A stretch of 64,000 bases of DNA from Gigantopelta aegis (lineage: Eukaryota; Mollusca; Gastropoda; Neomphalida; Peltospiridae): positions 108,048,227 through 108,112,226 of the forward strand of contig NC_054702.1 in assembly GCF_016097555.1 (NCBI RefSeq), in the 5' to 3' direction. Both the position numbers and the translations under genes were made by a program. This document shows positions 58,201 to 64,000 of this stretch, piece by piece; position 1 is the stretch's first letter; every line of letters starts with the position of its first letter. Below the pieces are notes generated by a model. The model ran no database searches, was not told the origin of the DNA, and worked only from the letters and a program-made list of their open reading frames with translations.

Positions 58201-61200
58201 TTCTTGGTTACAGGCTGAAGTCTCTGTGTTGGCACTGGATCCGGAACAGTTAAGTCCGCCGTGGGCTGGGGCAGGGTTACTACAGGTTCTGCTCTGGGTC
58301 CTCTCTTGGACACCACCTCCGCAGGGTTTCGTACAGGCGGTATAGTCACTCCAGTTACCCCAGTCTGACCATCCCCCATTCACTATAAATGTTTCGTAAA
58401 AAGAGCACCAAATTATATATACTGTAAAAAGAGCATCAAACTATATATCATATATGCATGTGCTGTAAAAAGAGCTCTGAATTATATGTACATATAAGTC
58501 TGTCACCTTACAGAGTCGACTGATTTTGGGGGGTGGGGATATTTTTTAATTTTGAAGTTGCAGACCTTAGTTTCAGCCCATAAAAAGGGACACTAAGTTT
58601 GGTTAATCTACAAGCATGTAACACAAAGTTGCAACAAAGAAACCTTCATTTTTAAATTTACGAAAAATGCATTTTGCAGTGTTACAAACACCAGGATGAC
58701 CAGAAACACTCTAATGTACAGAAATGGATAATCTAAACGATGAAATATATAGTCATGTCTTAATTCATTTAATAGAAATCATATTTCATTCATTGTCATA
58801 CACTGTATTTTGTGTCATCTAAGGGTGAAAAAAAAGAAGTGAAATAAGCATATCGGGGGAGGGGGGGGGGGGGGTAAAAAGAAAATATTTGTTAATCCAC
58901 ACTAAGATGAATAGGGTGTTGATTTGTAAAAAAAAAAGGGCCAACATATAGGTTTGGTGGCTATATTTAAGTATAACTAAATCTATAGTCCATCCCATTC
59001 TCCTACAAAAATGTTTTGTAAATAATTTCAGTTTGGTTTGACATAAAAAGGAAAGTAAAAGTGTTTTGGAAATAACCCCAAAATACTATTTTTGTGTGCA
59101 GTTGAGAAAACAATCGTCTCAGAAATACACAATCATTCTGAGAGTACTGCTAAAGCAATACATGTCCCCTGCCGGGCCCAACAAATGTTCGTATCTCCTA
59201 AATTCAAAGGTCATAACTCTGTAAACAAATTTGTTAAATTGCAATAAAAGTCGAACATGATCTGTAACAGAACCTGATAAAATTGTACACAAAATTTCAT
59301 CTCGATATCTTGAGGCATTACCCAAAAAAAAGGGTGAAAAACTAATTATCTTATTTCCTAAATTCAAGGGTCGTAACACTGTGAAAAAATTGATAAATTG
59401 CTATGAAAGTCAAACTTGATGTAACCCCAATAGCCAACGATTAATTAATCAATGTGCTCTAGTGGTGTCGTTAAACAAAACAAACTTTTAACTTGATATG
59501 TAGCAGTACACGATAAAGCTATACACAAAATTTTAGCTCAATATCTCGGATGAAAAAAAAACATCCGGAAAACTGTATATGGGACAGACAGACAGGTTGG
59601 ACCGGCAGGGGACTGATAACTTATAGTAAATTTTATCGTATGAAAAAAAGGCATTGCTGTTGGAAGGACTATAGTTTATTGAAGAACATCATGTGCTATG
59701 AACTCTCACCTGGGCAGGGTTCTTGATTACAGGCTGAAGTCTCCGTGTTGACACTGGATCCGGAACAGTTAAGTCCGCCAAGGGCTGGGGCAGGGTTACT
59801 ACAGGTTCTGCTCTGGGTCCTCTCCTGGACACCACCTCCGCAGGGTTTCGTACAGGCGGTATAGTCACTCCAGTTACCCCAGTCTGACCATCCCCCATTC
59901 ACTATAAATGTTTCGCAAAAAGAGCACCAAATTATATATACTGTAAAAAGAGCATGAAACTATATATCGTATGCATGTGCTGTAAAAAGAGCTCTGAATT
60001 ATATGTACATATAAGTCTGTCACCTTACAGAGTCGACTGATTTTGGGGGGTGGGGATATTTTTTAATTTTGAAGTTACAGACCTTAGTTTCAGCCCATAA
60101 AAGTGGACACTAAGTTTGGTTAATCTACAAGCATGTAACACATCTATAAAGTTGCAACAAAGAAACCTTCACTTTTAAATTCACAAAAAATGCATTTTGC
60201 AGTGTTACAAACACCAGGATGACCAGAAACACTGGATAATCTAAACGATGAAATATATAGTCATGTCTTAAAGGAATGTTAAAGTAAGGCTTTTGGACTG
60301 GTGTGCATATTCAATGATACATAATGCACATTATTGCTTAATATCAACAAGTATAATCGTATAGTTAATTAATAAAACGGTTAAATGTGACGGCTATTAT
60401 ATATAACGGGCGCAGCCATTTTGTACCATCTCAGTGAATACACCCTCTGGCGAGCTCGTGGTTACGTAATACCTAACGTGTCACGTCAGGAATTAGTCTT
60501 TGAACTGAAGAAACAAAACATACCTGATTTTTGCGGATGCATCGCAATGTTCTGTAATAATATTCATCCCAGTAACACAGCAACGTGTATATGGTTTATT
60601 TTTCAATACAAAATAAACCACCATTGTCAAAATGTTGAAATAACTGTATTATATTTTGTATATAAATTAACCCACGTACTGAAATAATAGTTGGAGTGTT
60701 TTCTTGTTTAATTGGTCTTTTCTTTCCGTGGCCTGTACCTGTGGCTCTTGATTGGCAGGTGTATATTTAGACGGTCCCTAGACACTGTGTCTAGACACAC
60801 TAAAAAGACATGCCTTTTATGAAGATCACAGGGTATTGTGTGATAACCTCAAATCGTAATGGACTTTACCAGCTTTATTACTGTAAGTAATTCTGTAACA
60901 CCCTTGATTAAGTAGACTTTCCCATCTAAAATCACAAAACTGACCAATTACGTAGTCCCAGAGAAAAGAAAAGTATCACTTGGGTATCGTGAGTGGTCGT
61001 TTTTGCTCGAACGTATCGTACCAATAGGCCTAATAATATGCATTTTTTCTTTTGATTTAAAAAAAAATATATATACTATAACTCCATTTCGTTATATTGA
61101 TGCAAATTGAAATATATTTAGTTAAATAGTTTATTATACTTTCAAGTCATTTATGTTGTTTTACAAGTCAGGGTTGATAAAAGTGAAGCGCCTTGTCGTA

Positions 61201-61731
61201 AATTAGAGCATTTGCGAAAAAATTGATAAATTACTATGAAAGTCAAACTTGATGTAATCCCAATAGCCGACGATTAATTAATCAGTGTGCTCTAGTGGTG
61301 TCGTTAAACAAAACAAACTTTAACTTGATATGTAACAGTACACGATAAAGCTATACACAAAATTTTAGCTCAATATCTTGGATGAAAGAAAAACATCTGG
61401 AAAACTGTATATGGGACAGACCGACAGGTTGGACCGGCAGGGGACTAATAACTTGCAGTAAATTTCATCGTATGAAAAAAAAGGCATTCCTGTTGGAAGG
61501 ACTATAGTTTATTTAAGAACATAGGCTATGAATTCTCACCCAGGCAGGGTTCTTGGTTACAGGCTGAAGTCTCCGTGTTGACACTGGATCCGGAACAGTC
61601 ATGTCCGCCGTGGGCTGGGGCAGGATTACTACAGGTTCTGCTCTGGGTCCTCTCCTGGACACCACCTCCGCAGGGTTTCGTACAGGCGCTGTAGTCACTC
61701 CAGTTACCCCAGTCTGACCATCCCCCATTCA
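54940..61731 (-). CDS. Secreted TSP1-repeat and chitin-binding (CBM14) protein, 3' part of gene, five exons
   Basis: Exons 61731-61540, 59901-59710, 58382-58191, 56448-56257 and 55232-54940 join in frame to 352 residues plus a split first codon. The first four are each exactly 192 nt, phase 1-1, and each encodes one thrombospondin type-1 repeat with the W-x2-W-x2-W ladder and the C-x3-CG-G-x3-R-x-R-x-C core. The last exon encodes two peritrophin-A type chitin-binding modules and the stop. TSP1 repeats bind glycosaminoglycans and matrix proteins; CBM14 binds chitin. A secreted extracellular or shell/cuticle-matrix protein is therefore plausible, but I cannot name an orthologue. The signal peptide and N-terminus lie beyond the right edge. 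The gene converges on ENTPD. Confidence 0.85.
55659..56190. repeat. Minisatellite, eight units of 75 then 68 bp
   Basis: Units start catacaatttcttaatcta at 55659, 55734, 55809, 55877, 55945, 56013, 56081 and 56149. The period drops from 75 to 68 after the third unit through loss of 'agtcttt'-like bases. In the intron before the CBM14 exon. Confidence 0.93.
56257..56448 (-). CDS. TSP1 exon 4 of those visible, divergent
   Basis: Acceptor gactag, donor gttagt. Encodes [20 protein letters not shown] followed by [13 protein letters not shown]. Same length and phase as its neighbours but much less similar, so it predates the recent duplications. Confidence 0.85.
56507..58000. repeat. Minisatellite, about 16 units of 96 or 85 bp
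   Basis: Units start ggaaagaaagaaagaaataa. Most are 96 bp; some lack an 11-bp 'gatggggtaaa' segment and are 85 bp. It fills most of the intron between the divergent and recent TSP1 exons. Confidence 0.95.
58020..58110 (-). repeat. SINE-like fragment
   Basis: 'gacagtacataccatggtct' and 'gatgtaccagttgtgg' match SINE bodies elsewhere in the window. Confidence 0.5.
58191..58382 (-). CDS. TSP1 exon 3 of those visible
   Basis: Acceptor ttatag, donor gtgag. Encodes [20 protein letters not shown] and ends ACNQEPCPG. Confidence 0.87.
58985..59674. repeat. Repeat family D, longest copy, with SINE A tail inside
   Basis: Bounded by 'ctatagtccatcccattctc' and inverted 'ggaaggactatag'. Contains 'gaaagtcaaacttgatgtaa', 'tacacaaaattttagctcaa' and 'gacagacagacaggttggac'. 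A SINE A tail fragment (59425-59492) sits inside. Confidence 0.6.
59710..59901 (-). CDS. TSP1 exon 2 of those visible
   Basis: Acceptor ttatag, donor gtgag. Nearly identical to the exon at 58191-58382; residue changes seen are HGG to LGG and SAN to SVN. Surrounding intron is duplicated too. Confidence 0.87.
60261..61204. other. TSP1-gene intron DNA unique to this copy
   Basis: Begins 'cttaaaggaatgttaaagta', contains a plus-strand frame (60421-60687) with no known motif. It may be an inserted element absent from the other TSP1 intron copies, since it accounts for the longer 1830-bp spacing. Confidence 0.4.
61205..61508. repeat. Partial duplicate of the family D element including its SINE fragment
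   Basis: Matches 59375-59674, with the same SINE A tail at the same place, so it travelled with the TSP1 exon duplication. Confidence 0.75.
61540..61731 (-). CDS. TSP1 exon 1 of those visible
   Basis: Acceptor gtacag, donor gtgag. Encodes [20 protein letters not shown], then [13 protein letters not shown] and six cysteines in all. Confidence 0.87.
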
Positions 61732-61760
61732 CTGTACGTTTTGTAAAAAGAGCACCAAAT

Positions 61761-62155
61761 GTCATGTCCTGTCATAGGGTTTTACGTGCACATTCAGAAC
61801 AAGCTGTTGTAGCGCACGCCTGTCGTGGCACAAGAGCCGGCCTTGGCCGGCTCCTCCGTCCATGACAGGAAAGGTGGGGGGAGGGGAGAGGAGAGCAAGG
61901 GAGCACCAGCAGCCCGATCAAATCGGTAGCAGGCGGGTGGGGGTGGTGGTGGTGCTATGGAATTTGAATGGAGCAGTTAAATGCCAAAGAGAAAAGGGTG
62001 CGCAATTTTGATGGAGGGAATTTGGCGCAACTTTGAACGGTCGGTCGAAAGGTAAATGGCCGAGCCAATATAGGTTTTGATATCGGTGAATCAAGAGTAG
62101 CTCGTTAATTCTAGACCTCTACGATGCTGTGGTGTCTCCCTAGGTTGCCCAACCT
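61761..62155. mobile_element. Repeat family F, 395-bp copy with exact 11-bp target duplication
   Basis: gagcaccaaat flanks the insert at 61750-61760 and 62156-62166. The insert matches the first 370 bp of the 36008 element. The duplicated introns at about 58395 and 59915 hold the same site uninterrupted. Confidence 0.8.
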
Positions 62156-62186
62156 GAGCACCAAATTATAATTACATGTATATATA

Positions 62187-62346
62187 CAAGGCCGTAGCTA
62201 GCAGGGGGGCAAGGGGGGGGGGGCAAAGGGGGCATTTGCCCCCCCCCCCCGAAAAATTTCGGAAAGCACTATATAAACTTAAATGGAGTTTTAGACTATG
62301 AACTACTCAGTTGCCCCCCCCCCCAAAAAAAATCCTAGCTACAGCC

Positions 62347-62349
<3 letters not shown>
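62187..62349. mobile_element. Miniature inverted-repeat element, 163 bp
   Basis: Ends CAAGGCCGTAGCTAG and inverted CAGGGCTGTAGCTAG. Interior contains G and C tracts and 'tttgccccc'. Similar in design to 17386-17556. Confidence 0.6.
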
Positions 62350-62385
<36 letters not shown>

Positions 62386-62490
62386 TGTAAAAAATAACAC
62401 CAAATTATATATACTCACGGAAAAAAGTTCCTGTGCATCATTGTATTTCAGTGAGAACTATATTTTTAAAATTAAAAAATATTATGTAGT

Positions 62491-62960
62491 TTTTTTCGTC
62501 GTGAAACAAATTAAAATTAGCTCCACTATTATATGTGGATCTAACAGCAGCCCGTTGGAGCTCATGTCCAGTTGACCTTTCATTCGACCAATCAAAACCT
62601 TAGTTGCAGAATCATGCCAGTGATTTGAAAAGAATTTGAAAACATTTGGGATTATGCGAAATAATTCGGATGAATTACGAAGTATGCCGGAAACTAATTG
62701 CAATATAAAATTTTATATAAAATTTGTTTCAAGACGAAAAAACAAACAAACCCCGTGATGGTATAGCCATAAAATCTGTTTATACTAGTATACAATCCAA
62801 AGTTTATTATTGCACTTTTCCCCCTGTTTTTTCAATGTTGAAATAGACCAACAAGTTCGCCTATTACATAAAAGTCTCGCCCGATATTTTTAGAATTTGT
62901 ATGCTCCCGAACAATGCTATAAAAGGCGAAGTGTAATTGGTCGATATTTAAATTGTTATT
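62491..62960. repeat. Rearranged relative of the 105-bp-TIR element
   Basis: Shares 'attaaaattagctccactat', 'gttggagctcatgtcc' and 'cgatatttttagaatttgta' with 44707-45300. Bases 62491-62512 also recur inverted at 62726-62747. Confidence 0.6.
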
Positions 62961-62999
62961 TATGTATGGAAATGGATAATCTAAACAATACATTTTAAG

Positions 63000-64000
63000 T
63001 AATGTCAGATTTGTTTAGATTTCAGCATGCAGCACCCATCTGCAAAAAGCTGTCATGGCAGATGCTGACGATCCCATGTCTTTGTTTACTTCCATTTTGA
63101 GTTAGGTTACAGTGCAGAGGAAACTATTCCTAAGACTTCTGCAATACCGAAACGTTTCAAAAACCTTGGTTTAATAATACTTGCAAAGATACAATCAAAG
63201 AGCGAAACAGGACCCTTGAGAGATTCAAACGTGAACGTATCGAGAATAACCTGAATGGATATCGCATTGCTAGGGCCAAGGCTCGTAGAGAGATAAGAGT
63301 AAGAAATTATCTTGTGCAAAGTATGTCTCCAAGCTGAATTCTCAAACATCTATAAAATATGTCTGGAATAGGATCCATAAAACCAAAGGAAAAGACACCA
63401 ATAACAATTTGTCTATCAATCTCGTCTCGTGGGGACATTACCAATACCTTAGCAGACGACTTTTCACATAATTCATCTTCTGTTTTTATATGCCTTTAAA
63501 TTTGTTACAAATGAAGCTGAAAAACAGCCTATTAACTTTTCATTTGAGAATGCTGAAGTATACAACAGACCCTTCTAAGTGGAATAATTGCAGGACATAG
63601 AGCTCATGATACTTCAGTAGGACCAGATGAAATACAGTATAGTGTAGTTACAAAAACATCTACCTCAATCATCACTATTGGGTGTTTTAAAAATATTTAA
63701 TAAAATCTGGTTTTCGGGTGATTTTCCATCTGATTAGAGGAAGACAATTATTATTCCTATTCCTAAGCCTAGTAAGGATCCCACCAATCCTACCAGTTAT
63801 TGGCCTATTTCTTTGACAAGATGCATTCGTAAAACCATGGAACGAATGATAAACCGTAGACGTGTCTGGTATTTTGAGTCTTACAAATGTGTAATGTGGA
63901 TTCAGAACCAGACGTAGCAAGGTTGATCGTCATGTTAAATTTGAAACGTTTTGCGAGGAAGATTTTATACAAAAACAGCAACTAGGTATCGGTCTTTTTT
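63000..64000 (+). pseudogene. Non-LTR retrotransposon (jockey/CR1-like) reverse transcriptase, broken, runs off right edge
   Basis: Frames on the plus strand show, in order, a linker with WFNNTCKDTIKERNRTLERF, then ARAKARREIR, and the RT palm entry IPIPKPSKDPTNPTSYWPIS followed by LTRCIRKTMERMINRRRVWY. This PKP-KDP-NP-(S/N)Y-PISLT block is typical of jockey-group LINEs. Several frameshifts and stops break it, and the endonuclease part is missing, so it is a 5'-truncated dead copy. Continuation lies beyond the window. Confidence 0.8.

Larger units (their letters stand above)
58141..60260. repeat. Tandemly duplicated TSP1 exon blocks with flanking intron
   Basis: 58141-58760 and 59660-60260 are near-identical, including exon, 'aaagagcaccaaattatata' intron stretches and 'gtcgactgattttggggggt'. 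The offset is 1519 bp. The third exon copy at 61540-61731 shares exon, upstream family D tail and part of the intron. Confidence 0.9.

Noticed and set aside
62167..62999. Further TSP1 exons upstream of 61731
   Set aside because: I searched for the W-x2-W and CG-G-x3-R patterns on the minus strand and saw none before the window edge.

Overview
This window is AT-rich animal DNA with canonical GT/AG introns, dense small interspersed repeats and no bacterial-style gene packing. The repeats suggest a mollusc, most likely a marine gastropod: tRNA-headed SINEs ending near 'gtggtgtcgttaaacaaaac', and TTAA-flanked AGGGACA elements. That assignment rests on memory of repeat families, not on a search. 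No annotation came with the sequence; all exon structures were built by hand from reading frame, splice sites and remembered protein families.

Four protein-coding loci can be supported. (1) 440-5325, + strand: the last four exons of an equilibrative nucleoside transporter (SLC29/ENT), whose 5' part lies left of the window. (2) 25724-10153, - strand: a complete 11-exon BBOF1 (basal body-orientation factor 1, CCDC176) gene encoding 521 residues, a coiled-coil protein of motile cilia. (3) 30685-52435, + strand: a complete ENTPD5/6-type nucleoside diphosphatase, 14 coding exons including an 18-nt microexon, 466 residues. (4) 61731-54940, - strand: the 3' end of a secreted modular gene with four thrombospondin type-1 (TSP1) exons and one exon carrying two chitin-binding (CBM14) modules. 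Its 5' part lies right of the window. A broken non-LTR retrotransposon runs off the right edge.

Layout: SLC29 and BBOF1 converge across about 3.5 kb of SINE-rich spacer. BBOF1 and ENTPD diverge head-to-head from a shared 5-kb interval. ENTPD and the TSP1 gene converge again. From memory, human ENTPD5 and BBOF1 are also neighbours in head-to-head orientation, so this looks like ancient conserved microsynteny. Just upstream of BBOF1 lie adjoining forkhead-like and X-box-like motifs next to a YY1-like motif, as expected for a FOXJ1/RFX-controlled ciliary gene.

Most of the remaining DNA is mobile or repetitive: two SINE families (one copy nested in another with a 14-bp target duplication), several short inverted-repeat elements with recognisable flanks (TA, TTAA, 8-bp and 9-bp duplications), foldback repeats, minisatellites (123, 78, 135, 68/75 and 96/85 bp units) and homopolymer tracts. 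I found no CRISPR array, no free-standing tRNA or rRNA gene, and no convincing unknown multi-gene system. The most unusual items are the conserved divergent gene pair with its ciliary promoter, the recently duplicated TSP1 exon block with a datable insertion, and a long fully paired hairpin inside an ENTPD intron.
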